5,064 nucleotides of DNA from Minisyncoccota bacterium. Its GTDB lineage: Bacteria > Patescibacteria > Paceibacteria > UBA9973. The notes beneath the pieces are model-generated. The model was not told where the DNA came from and searched no databases. It saw nothing but the letters and a program-made list of their open reading frames with translations. Location: assembly GCA_028696935.1 (NCBI GenBank), contig JAQVGE010000079.1, positions 1-5,064 on the forward strand, written 5' to 3'. Position numbers and translations under genes: made by a program. Below, piece after piece: positions 1 to 4,756 of this stretch; within the stretch, counting starts at the first letter, position 1, and each line of letters starts with the position of its first letter.

Positions 1-1452
1 AACCAATTCATTGTCCTTATAATCAGAGAAGTTTTGAATATCCACTAGAGTTGGCTTACCTTTGGTAATTGTCCCCGTCTTATCAACAACCACAGCATTT
101 ACTTTATGAAGTTTCTCCAGGGTGGCAGCATCTTTAATTAAAATACCTTCTTTAGCTCCTTTCCCAACCCCGACAATGATAGCTGTTGGTGTAGCAAGTC
201 CTAGAGCGCACGGACAAGCAATAACTAAAACTCCCACAAAAGAGACTAGCCCAAATGAAAGTGCTTGGGAAAATTCCATATACTGAGACCCAACCAGAAG
301 CCAAGTTCCAAGTGTTAGAAAAGCAATCACTAAAACAATTGGCACAAATATGGCAGAAATTTTATCTGCCAAGGCTTGAATTGGAGCTTTACTCCCTTGT
401 GCATCTTCTACCATTCTAATAATTTGAGCAAGCAAAGTTTCAGAACCAACTTTTGTCGCTTTAAAAATAAAAGAACCTTTAGTATTAATAGTTCCTGACA
501 AAACAGTATCACCAACTTTTTTCTGTGTTGGCATCGGCTCACCAGTCACCATCGATTCATCAACAAAAGAACTACCATCTGTTATAACACCATCAACCGG
601 TATCTTTGCCCCTGGTTTAACAACAATTAAATCAGCGTGACGAACATCATTCATAGGAATTTCAATTTCTTTTCCATCCCGAATTACTAAAGCCGTTTTA
701 GCTTGAAGGTTTAAAAGCTTCTCTATGGCATCTCCAGTTTTAATCTTTGAGCGAGCTTCAAGATATTTCCCAAGCGCAATAAAAGTTATAACCACAATTG
801 TCACATCATAATATTGATAATCTACGTTTATAAAGGGTCTGAGCACATCTGAAAAAGCTCCCACAGCAAAACTGTATAAAAATGCCGTAAGTGTTCCAAT
901 TCCAATAAGCGTATCCATATTTGCTTTGCCGTATCTGAGAAATCTATAAAAACCAAAAAGATAAGGCTTACCAACAATAAAAAGAATATAAGTAGCAAGC
1001 ACAGGAAGAAGATAGTGGAAGAAATTTTCCAGAATGTAATTCATTTCAGAAACAACTTCATATTTAGCAAGAATATCCCAACCCATAATAAAAATAGCAA
1101 AAACAGCTATTGGAATAGCTGTAAGAATCTTTTTTCTCATATCTTTCAATTCTACCAGTTTCTCATTTTTTGTTTGATTAATTCCAAGATGTGCAAAATG
1201 TTCATCTTCAGACATTCTCATATCACTTGCAATTAATGGAGTTTCAACTATAAAAGAATATCCTAATGGTTCCAGTTTTTTGTTTAATATTTTTGGATTT
1301 GTTTTTAATTCATCAAAAGAGATTTTTGCACTTTCAGTTCCAGGGTTTACCGAAATTTTCTCTACACCATCAATTTTTTTGATAGTCTTTTCTATAATAC
1401 TTGCACAACTAGCACAATGCATTCCTTTAACTTTGTGTGTTTGTGTTTGCAT
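1..1452 (-). CDS. copA: Copper-exporting P1B-type ATPase CopA, N-terminal 484 residues (3' end beyond window)
   Basis: This gene encodes a heavy-metal P-type ATPase that uses ATP to export Cu(I) from the cytoplasm. The frame is open from an ATG at 1452 to the left edge, so the C-terminus is missing. An N-terminal metal-binding (HMA) domain carries GMHCASC, with metal ligands C13 and C16. Six hydrophobic segments follow. The actuator loop has TGEP at 303-306, the transmembrane CPC metal site is at 413-415 ([11 protein letters not shown]), and the phosphorylation motif DKTGT starts at D457. The ATP-binding HP motif and the last two helices lie outside the window. A CPC site, a CxxC HMA domain and an upstream csoR point to Cu(I) (Ag(I) is also possible) rather than Zn or Cd. 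The start is one base after the csoR stop, so the two are probably co-transcribed and translationally coupled. No Shine-Dalgarno core precedes the ATG. Family is very sure; substrate is strongly supported. Confidence 0.97.
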   Translation of the reverse strand, partial: MQTQTHKVKGMHCASCASIIEKTIKKIDGVEKISVNPGTESAKISFDELKTNPKILNKKLEPLGYSFIVETPLIASDMRMSEDEHFAHLGINQTKNEKLVELKDMRKKILTAIPIAVFAIFIMGWDILAKYEVVSEMNYILENFFHYLLPVLATYILFIVGKPYLFGFYRFLRYGKANMDTLIGIGTLTAFLYSFAVGAFSDVLRPFINVDYQYYDVTIVVITFIALGKYLEARSKIKTGDAIEKLLNLQAKTALVIRDGKEIEIPMNDVRHADLIVVKPGAKIPVDGVITDGSSFVDESMVTGEPMPTQKKVGDTVLSGTINTKGSFIFKATKVGSETLLAQIIRMVEDAQGSKAPIQALADKISAIFVPIVLVIAFLTLGTWLLVGSQYMEFSQALSFGLVSFVGVLVIACPCALGLATPTAIIVGVGKGAKEGILIKDAATLEKLHKVNAVVVDKTGTITKGKPTLVDIQNFSDYKDNELV

Positions 1453-1453
1453 C

Positions 1454-1729
1454 TTATTTTCTTTTTAGCTTATAAACCTTTAAAATCTCTTCCTTGGCTT
1501 TTTCTGTCTGACCTAATTTCATTTGATTAAAAACACAATGACCGAGATGATTCTCCAAAAGAAGATCTTCTACATTAGACAAGCCTTGTTTTACGGCTGA
1601 TGTTTGAGTAATAATATCAATACAGTATGTATCGTTTTCAACCATTTTTTGTAATCCTCGAACTTGTCCCTCTAAAAGTTTTAGACGGCGCACAACCTTC
1701 GCTTTATTATTTTCTTCCATGTATTTCAT
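1454..1729 (-). CDS. csoR: Copper-sensing transcriptional repressor CsoR (DUF156/CsoR-RcnR family)
   Basis: This is a 91-residue all-helical repressor of the CsoR/RcnR family. In the family, Cu(I) binding by one Cys from one subunit and a His-Cys pair from its neighbour releases operator DNA. Those ligands are present as C36, H61 and C65, with the spacing typical of copper-type CsoR. The family's [12 protein letters not shown] segment is at 15-26. It is the first gene of csoR-copA and presumably controls itself and copA through the operator at 1737-1760. The start is uncertain. The ATG at 1729 falls at or next to the predicted transcription start, implying a leaderless message. An in-frame ATG three codons later (1720) would give an 88-residue protein starting MEENN and a leader of only about 10 bases. 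Assignment to CsoR rather than nickel RcnR, formaldehyde FrmR or persulfide CstR rests on the C-H-C triad and the copA partner. Confidence 0.96.
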   Translation of the reverse strand: MKYMEENNKAKVVRRLKLLEGQVRGLQKMVENDTYCIDIITQTSAVKQGLSNVEDLLLENHLGHCVFNQMKLGQTEKAKEEILKVYKLKRK

Positions 1730-1736
1730 ATAAAAA

Positions 1737-1760
1737 AGTATACCCCCTAGGAGGTATACT
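1737..1760. promoter_or_regulatory. CsoR operator, 24-bp inverted repeat
   Basis: The two 12-base halves are AGTATACCCCCT (1737-1748) and AGGAGGTATACT (1749-1760). They are inverted copies with a single mismatched pair (1745 against 1752). The pattern of TATAC followed by a C run, then a G run and GTATA, is the known style of CsoR operators. The repeat fills the whole promoter spacer and the -10 box of csoR, so a bound repressor would block RNA polymerase. Binding by this CsoR is inferred from pattern and position. Confidence 0.88.
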
Positions 1761-1766
1761 TGTCAA
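1737..1766 (-). promoter_or_regulatory. csoR-copA promoter (sigma70 type)
   Basis: On the minus strand there is a perfect -35 box TTGACA (1766-1761), an 18-base spacer, and the -10 box TATACT (1742-1737). The predicted transcription start is about 1731-1729, which coincides with the first csoR ATG. The promoter begins only 22 bases after the stop of the upstream membrane fusion gene, and no hairpin lies between them. Confidence 0.85.
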
Positions 1767-1787
1767 ATGTAATATGTCAGAAATTCC

Positions 1788-3059
1788 CTACCCAAACATC
1801 AACCACTCAGGTTTAAAAATTAAAAGAATTCCAATAATAATCATTAAAATTCCACCAATTAGATGGGAGTATCTTGCATAGCGAGTAGACAGTCCTGTCA
1901 TTTTCAAAGTTACCATTGCGACAATAAAAATCAATAAATCATCTACCATAAAGAAGAAAACGTACAAGAAAATATAGAAATAATACTGCCAATTAGCTAA
2001 ATTATTTAAAGCTAGTATTTGGGTGTAAATTGCTGGTAACCCAGCAGAACAAACAAGCTCAACTAAATTAACCAAAAAAGCTAAAACAATTATCCCACCT
2101 AAAGCTAACCAAAAACTTTTCTGCTGAACAATCTTTTTCAGATTATCAAAAACTTTTCTTCTCTTTTCTCCACCAGTAACACTACAAGTACCACTTTTTG
2201 TATGAAGGAATTTGTTCAAGCTATAACCGCCTCCAGCTAAAGCCAAAAGCCCAATCAATAACCTAACCCAAATAACAAAACCAATAAAGAGAATTAAATT
2301 GAGCCAAGCTGACATAAAAATAAAATAAACCGAAGCAGAGGCAATAATAAAAGCACTTCCTAAAATCCACATTCTTTTTCTATTTTCCATCCCCAAAAGA
2401 AGGCTAATCAAAAAAAGTAATGTCCACATGGCACAAGGGTTAAAACCGTCTAAAATACCCATAAAAACAGTCAAAACAGGCAAAGAGACATCTTTCGCGT
2501 TTATCTCTCCCCAAACAGGTATTTTAAATAAACTATTTTGTTCTTCCGGAAGAACTTCTATTTCAGTTGTTACTGGAATTTCTTCTTCAGAAGATCTAAC
2601 TACTTCTTCATTTTCAAAATCTGAGGGAATTTCAGTCACTTCTTTCTCGGGGATAGTTTCTTCTTGAATATTAAAAAATTTCAAAAAAGGGTCAGGACAA
2701 TCATTTGATAAACAATAATTAACTCTATCCCTCACTCGAACTGGAGTTATTTCAGAAGAATAACCAACAAAATATTCATCTCCGATAAATAAAGCAGGGA
2801 CACCAGAAATGTTGGCATTTAATTCTTTGGCAAATTGCTGAAACAACATAGCGTTGTCCATATTGCGATAAATTTCAAATCCAATTAAATTTATATTAGG
2901 ATTTTCTTTTTTAAATTCACCCAAAAATGCAATTTCCTTTTCACAATGAGGACAACCATCACCCCAAAAAAGATATAAATTAACACTTTCTGAAGCAAAA
3001 GCTTTAAATGAAAAAAAGAAAGATAAAATTATTACAACTGAAAATAGAAATTTTTTCAT
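1788..3059 (-). CDS. Exported thioredoxin-fold domain fused to CcdA/DsbD-like transmembrane thiol-electron transporter
   Basis: This is a 423-residue membrane protein that probably carries reducing equivalents from cytoplasmic thioredoxin to the outside of the membrane. A signal peptide spans about 1-22 (AFA cleavage site). A thioredoxin-like domain follows, with CPHC at 36-39, a cis-proline region SGVPALF (P88) and an extra Cys pair (C116, C121). A Glu/Pro/Val-rich acidic linker covers about 131-176. About six membrane segments run from 192 to 415. They include GFNPCA (C209) and VELVCSAGLP (C337), matching the paired membrane cysteines of CcdA/DsbD. A basic loop at 284-315, predicted cytoplasmic, contains C292. 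The domain order differs from classical DsbD, which has an immunoglobulin-like N-domain and a C-terminal thioredoxin domain. The gene is third in an operon, three bases after a small thioredoxin-like gene that could be its electron donor. No Shine-Dalgarno core is seen; the stop is TAG. The final substrate (metal-binding, cytochrome or disulfide-damaged proteins) cannot be told. Confidence 0.9.
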   Translation of the reverse strand: MKKFLFSVVIILSFFFSFKAFASESVNLYLFWGDGCPHCEKEIAFLGEFKKENPNINLIGFEIYRNMDNAMLFQQFAKELNANISGVPALFIGDEYFVGYSSEITPVRVRDRVNYCLSNDCPDPFLKFFNIQEETIPEKEVTEIPSDFENEEVVRSSEEEIPVTTEIEVLPEEQNSLFKIPVWGEINAKDVSLPVLTVFMGILDGFNPCAMWTLLFLISLLLGMENRKRMWILGSAFIIASASVYFIFMSAWLNLILFIGFVIWVRLLIGLLALAGGGYSLNKFLHTKSGTCSVTGGEKRRKVFDNLKKIVQQKSFWLALGGIIVLAFLVNLVELVCSAGLPAIYTQILALNNLANWQYYFYIFLYVFFFMVDDLLIFIVAMVTLKMTGLSTRYARYSHLIGGILMIIIGILLIFKPEWLMFG

Positions 3060-3062
3060 AGA

Positions 3063-3332
3063 TTATTTGTCTTTATTTTCTTTTATTAAACGCACGAGCT
3101 CTTCTTTGCTGATTTCACCTTCTAAGCGGAAAAGTTCATTTTCTTCTTTATCTAAAAAGATAAAAACTGGTAAATTCTCTCCTATTTTGTACTTTTCAAC
3201 TATTAAAGGAGAATCATCAAATTCATAATATTTCGTCTCCAACCATGGATTTTCTTTTTCTATTTCTGCCCACCTAGGCTTCATAACTAAACAACCCGAA
3301 CACCAAACTGCCCCAATTTTTAAAACTTTCAT
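3063..3332 (-). CDS. Small cytoplasmic thioredoxin-like protein (CSGC active site)
   Basis: This 89-residue thioredoxin-fold protein is slightly shorter than standard thioredoxin (about 105). The active-site motif is WCSGC with C11 and C14, right after the first beta strand (KVLKIGAVW). The cis-proline is P55 in NLPVFIFLD, and the C-terminal helix (SKEELVRLIKENK) is intact. There is no signal peptide or membrane segment, so it should act in the cytoplasm. CSGC differs from the CGPC of general thioredoxins, which suggests a dedicated partner. That partner is plausibly the membrane fusion encoded three bases downstream, with this protein delivering electrons to its transmembrane cysteines. It starts five bases after the stop of the UPF0251 gene. 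The partner relationship is inferred from operon structure. Confidence 0.88.
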   Translation of the reverse strand: MKVLKIGAVWCSGCLVMKPRWAEIEKENPWLETKYYEFDDSPLIVEKYKIGENLPVFIFLDKEENELFRLEGEISKEELVRLIKENKDK

Positions 3333-3337
3333 ATTTT

Positions 3338-3622
3338 CTAACAGTTATTTTTTATAATTTTAATAGCCTTGCCTCGAACCAAAGCAATGGCAACTTTTTT
3401 ATAAGCATTATTTAAAATTCTCTGATAAGTACTCTGTGAGGTTTTCATTTGAAGAGCTGATTTGTTTTGATCTAATCCTTCAACATGACGTAAACGATAT
3501 GCTTCCATTTCCTCCATTGATAGCTCAATAACATCAAGGTCTCTCATTGGGACCCCTTGTGGTTTAAAATAAGTAATATTAGGATTAAATTCTATATTTC
3601 GGCAAAGTCTTGGTCTTGGCAT
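3338..3622 (-). CDS. UPF0251 / DUF134 family predicted DNA-binding protein
   Basis: This is a 94-residue protein of the UPF0251 (DUF134) family, predicted helix-turn-helix regulators whose target is unknown. The family signature is complete. It includes the MPRPRLCR N-terminus (residues 1-8), TYFKPQGVPMRDL (17-29), and a sigma70 region-4-like helical part. In that part the scan helix MEEMEAYRLRHVEGLDQ (36-52) precedes the recognition region TSQSTYQRILNNAYKKVA (61-78). The N-terminal match to the family supports the ATG at 3622. Two cysteines (C7, C94) are at the extreme ends; C7 is a usual family position. It is the first gene of the operon with the thioredoxin-like protein and membrane fusion, so it may regulate them, the neighbouring DUF5320 gene, or itself. 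In many anaerobes such genes sit near DUF5320 and NifX/NifB-like iron-molybdenum cofactor-binding proteins; no such protein is in this window. Confidence 0.9.
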   Translation of the reverse strand: MPRPRLCRNIEFNPNITYFKPQGVPMRDLDVIELSMEEMEAYRLRHVEGLDQNKSALQMKTSQSTYQRILNNAYKKVAIALVRGKAIKIIKNNC

Positions 3623-3644
3623 AAAATTAGATAAACTACTTTAT

Positions 3645-3672
3645 ATTATATAACAAATTAAATTAAAAAGAA
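3645..3672 (-). promoter_or_regulatory. Probable promoter of the UPF0251-thioredoxin-membrane fusion operon
   Basis: A perfect -10 hexamer TATAAT lies at 3650-3645 on the minus strand, 22 bases before the UPF0251 start codon. The best -35 candidate, TTCTTT (3672-3667, 16-base spacer), is poor and overlaps the tail of the preceding terminator. The -10 box sits inside a 13-base AT palindrome (3641-3653). The surrounding sequence is very AT-rich, so a chance match is possible. Confidence 0.55.
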
Positions 3673-3707
3673 GCTTAGACCTCTTCTTTACAGAAAAAGT
3701 CTAAGCT
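3665..3707 (-). terminator. Intrinsic terminator after the DUF5320 gene
   Basis: A perfect 9-bp stem is formed by AGCTTAGAC (3672-3680) and GTCTAAGCT (3699-3707). Its 18-base loop can fold a further short stem. Read on the minus strand, the stem is followed at once by TCTTTTT. It starts eight bases after the DUF5320 stop. The plus-strand side has a weaker T-run. Confidence 0.8.
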
Positions 3708-3715
3708 ATCTTTTC

Positions 3716-3940
3716 CTATTCTTTTTTATTCAAAAGAATATTTTTCTCCTCACGGATTATAGAGAGTTCTTCTTCTAAAATCTTTTCCTCTTCCTCCAAA
3801 GCTCTGAGTTCATTTTTAGGAGAAAAGAAACTTCTAAAACCCCATCCCGAACCTCCTCTAAATCTTCCTCCACAGGGGCCAAATCCTCGACCAGTCATTG
3901 GTCCTTGGTTTAAGGGCCCCATACCATTTAATCTAGACAT
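3716..3940 (-). CDS. DUF5320 domain-containing small Gly-rich/coiled-coil protein
   Basis: This is a 74-residue protein of unknown function. The N-terminal half is the DUF5320 type: Gly/Pro/Met/Arg-rich, with GMGPLNQGPMTGRGFGPCGG at 6-25 and one cysteine (C23). A run of glycines and aromatics follows (FRGGSGWGFRSFF). The C-terminal half (about 42-73) is highly charged with regular Leu/Ile spacing and should form a coiled coil. There is no signal peptide or membrane segment. The start at 3940 fits the family N-terminus. It is a single-gene unit with its own strong promoter (4028-4000) and terminator (3707-3665), directly upstream of a UPF0251 gene. The two families often co-occur near iron-molybdenum cofactor-binding (NifX-like) proteins, so a role in metal or redox homeostasis is a guess only. 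The leader is about 52 bases without a Shine-Dalgarno core. Confidence 0.82.
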   Translation of the reverse strand: MSRLNGMGPLNQGPMTGRGFGPCGGRFRGGSGWGFRSFFSPKNELRALEEEEKILEEELSIIREEKNILLNKKE

Positions 3941-3999
3941 ATATTTAAGTAGATATTATTTAGTAATTAACTAGTTCGACCACTACTACTGTTATTATG

Positions 4000-4028
4000 A
4001 GTATATACCCATAACTATATTCTGTCAA
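4000..4028 (-). promoter_or_regulatory. Strong sigma70-type promoter of the DUF5320 gene
   Basis: On the minus strand the -35 box is TTGACA (4028-4023), the spacer is exactly 17 bases, and the -10 box is TATACT (4005-4000). Predicted transcription start is near 3993. The boxes are the same as those of the csoR promoter. The spacer next to the -10 reads GGGTATATACT, resembling one arm of the CsoR operator, but the opposite arm is not conserved. Confidence 0.78.
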
Positions 4029-4039
4029 GACAACCACCC

Positions 4040-4068
4040 TTGACTCACTTAGGGTAAAATGTTAGTAT
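4040..4068 (+). promoter_or_regulatory. Probable plus-strand promoter divergent from the DUF5320 promoter
   Basis: The -35 box TTGACT (4040-4045), a 17-base spacer and the -10 box TAGTAT (4063-4068, four of six consensus bases) point toward the small ORF at 4112. The two -35 boxes face away from each other with 11 bases between them. Around them lie the dyads GTCAAG/CTTGAC (4024-4029 and 4039-4044) and ACCCT/AGGGT (4036-4040 and 4051-4055). These could be regulator sites. Confidence 0.5.
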
Positions 4069-4111
4069 CAGGGTCAACTTTAATGTTCCTTTAATTAAAA
4101 TTATTTCAGTT

Positions 4112-4219
4112 ATGAAGAAATTTATTTTCCTAGATTGGGTTATTCCAGCGACAGAAACACCAAAAGAAAAAAGTAAAGAGGAAGAAAACTCTTTCCTTCC
4201 TGGTGTTCCCTTCCATTAA
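4112..4219 (+). CDS. Possible small protein of 35 residues, unrecognised
   Basis: This is the only plus-strand reading frame here with a surrounding transcription unit. A promoter-like site lies 44 bases upstream and a Rho-independent-like hairpin 19 bases downstream. The peptide starts MKKFIFLDWVIPATETP. Residues 1-13 are basic then hydrophobic, too short for a clear signal peptide or membrane helix. A Lys/Glu-rich middle (about 18-27) follows, and the end is SFLPGVPFH. I do not recognise a family. There is no Shine-Dalgarno core, but the other genes here lack one too. It could be a real small protein, a small RNA whose ORF is accidental, or chance. Confidence 0.45.
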   Translation: MKKFIFLDWVIPATETPKEKSKEEENSFLPGVPFH

Positions 4220-4238
4220 AGAGAAGGAAAAAATTTAT

Positions 4239-4267
4239 AAATCCTGCACATTATGTGTAGGATTTTT
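4239..4267 (+). terminator. Intrinsic terminator of the plus-strand small transcription unit
   Basis: A 12-bp stem is formed by AAATCCTGCACA (4239-4250) and TGTGTAGGATTT (4254-4265) around the loop TTA. The T-run 4263-4267 follows. The only non-Watson-Crick position is G4246 opposite T4258. It is a G-U pair in plus-strand RNA but a C-A mismatch in minus-strand RNA, so the fold favours a plus-strand transcript. Confidence 0.7.
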
Positions 4268-4272
4268 CATTT

Positions 4273-4321
4273 AAAAACAATGGTCCGCTCCGATTAATAT
4301 TTAAATCGGAGCGAACCATTG
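4273..4321 (-). terminator. Strong intrinsic terminator of the gpsA-cupin unit
   Basis: Two 18-base arms (4278-4295 and 4304-4321) form a long stem with an 8-base loop. The GC-rich core CGCTCCGATT / AATCGGAGCG stands out in this AT-rich gap. In minus-strand RNA the single odd position (4285 with 4314) is a G-U pair, so all 18 positions pair, and five U follow (4277-4273). In plus-strand RNA the same position is a C-A mismatch. This supports termination of minus-strand transcription. Confidence 0.85.
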
Positions 4322-4342
4322 AAGTTTTCTATAAAACTTCAA
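4319..4342 (-). repeat. Second hairpin directly after the cupin stop codon
   Basis: TTGAAGTTTT (4319-4328) and AAAACTTCAA (4333-4342) form a perfect 10-bp stem with a 4-base loop. It begins two bases after the cupin TAA and shares its last three bases with the foot of the long terminator stem, so the two compete only at the base. It has no U-tract of its own. It may protect the 3' end or tune folding of the terminator. Confidence 0.65.
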
Positions 4343-4344
4343 AA

Positions 4345-4743
4345 TTATTCTGTTGTTAAACCATCAAAATCTTCTTCATTCTCCATGGCTTCTTTTTTGG
4401 TTGCTCTTACTATTCCATCCTTATGATGAGCTGGAGAATAAATAGTATACATCTTTAGAGATTCTTCTCCCGTACAGATAACATTATGCTCTGAACCAGC
4501 AGGAACAACTACAGCATCTCCATCTTTAACTTCATATTCGGTTTCGTCTATAATAACCTTACCTTCCCCACTTTCAAATCTAAAGAATTGATCATTTTCT
4601 TTGTGTATTTCTAAACCAATATCCTCTCCAGGAAGCAAACTCATCAGCACTAACTGTGAATTTTCTCCAGTATAGAGAACTTTTCTAAAATTTTCATTTG
4701 AAGTTGTTAACTCTTCGATGTTGTCTTTATATCCTTTTTTCAT
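4345..4743 (-). CDS. Small single-domain cupin protein
   Basis: This is a 132-residue beta-barrel protein of the cupin superfamily, probably metal-binding and cytoplasmic (no signal peptide). Cupin motif 1 fits as G39-x5-E45-x-H47-x4-Q52-x6-G59, with Glu and Gln replacing the usual first His and the Glu. Motif 2 fits as G75-x5-P81-x-G83-x2-H86. Likely metal ligands are therefore E45 or H47, Q52 and H86. The C-terminal tail includes YTIYSPAHHKDGIV (99-112) and an acidic end. The ATG at 4743 is chosen because the protein then starts MKKGYKDNIEEL, as I recall for related cupins. An in-frame TTG at 4755 would add four residues but lies one base from the upstream stop. The gene follows gpsA by 13 bases and is followed by the hairpins at 4342-4273. 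Its substrate, and whether it is an enzyme or a sugar/metal-binding protein, cannot be told. Confidence 0.9.
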   Translation of the reverse strand: MKKGYKDNIEELTTSNENFRKVLYTGENSQLVLMSLLPGEDIGLEIHKENDQFFRFESGEGKVIIDETEYEVKDGDAVVVPAGSEHNVICTGEESLKMYTIYSPAHHKDGIVRATKKEAMENEEDFDGLTTE

Positions 4744-4756
4744 AATATTTTTCAAA

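Larger units (their letters stand above)
3941..4344. other. 404-base gap between the DUF5320 gene and the cupin gene
   Basis: No gene longer than 36 codons is visible on either strand. From left to right the gap holds the DUF5320 leader (3941-3993), divergent promoters (4000-4068), the small plus-strand ORF (4112-4219), its terminator (4239-4267), and the cupin-side hairpins (4273-4342). The leader contains the short dyad TAGT/ACTA (3961-3964 and 3970-3973). No tRNA, CRISPR or insertion sequence was seen. Confidence 0.8.

Noticed and set aside
1015..1236. Open frame on the plus strand opposite copA
   Set aside because: It lies entirely antisense to well-conserved copA sequence, and its translation is low-complexity with no family likeness.
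1280..1468. Open frame on the plus strand opposite the copA N-terminus
   Set aside because: Antisense to the HMA domain of copA and the csoR stop; its VCVCI stretch comes from the repeated ACAAACACA at the copA start.
1627..1881. Open frame on the plus strand across the csoR promoter
   Set aside because: It crosses the operator and is antisense to csoR and the membrane fusion gene; no protein likeness.
2428..2667. Open frame on the plus strand opposite the acidic linker
   Set aside because: A shadow of the Glu-rich linker codons, which read as Ser-rich on the other strand.
3641..3653. 13-base AT palindrome as an operator
   Set aside because: Made only of A and T in a very AT-rich stretch and overlapping a TATAAT box; chance is likely.
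4744..4755. TTG start giving a 136-residue cupin
   Set aside because: The ATG at 4743 gives the more typical N-terminus; the TTG is one base from the gpsA stop and has no ribosome-binding sequence.
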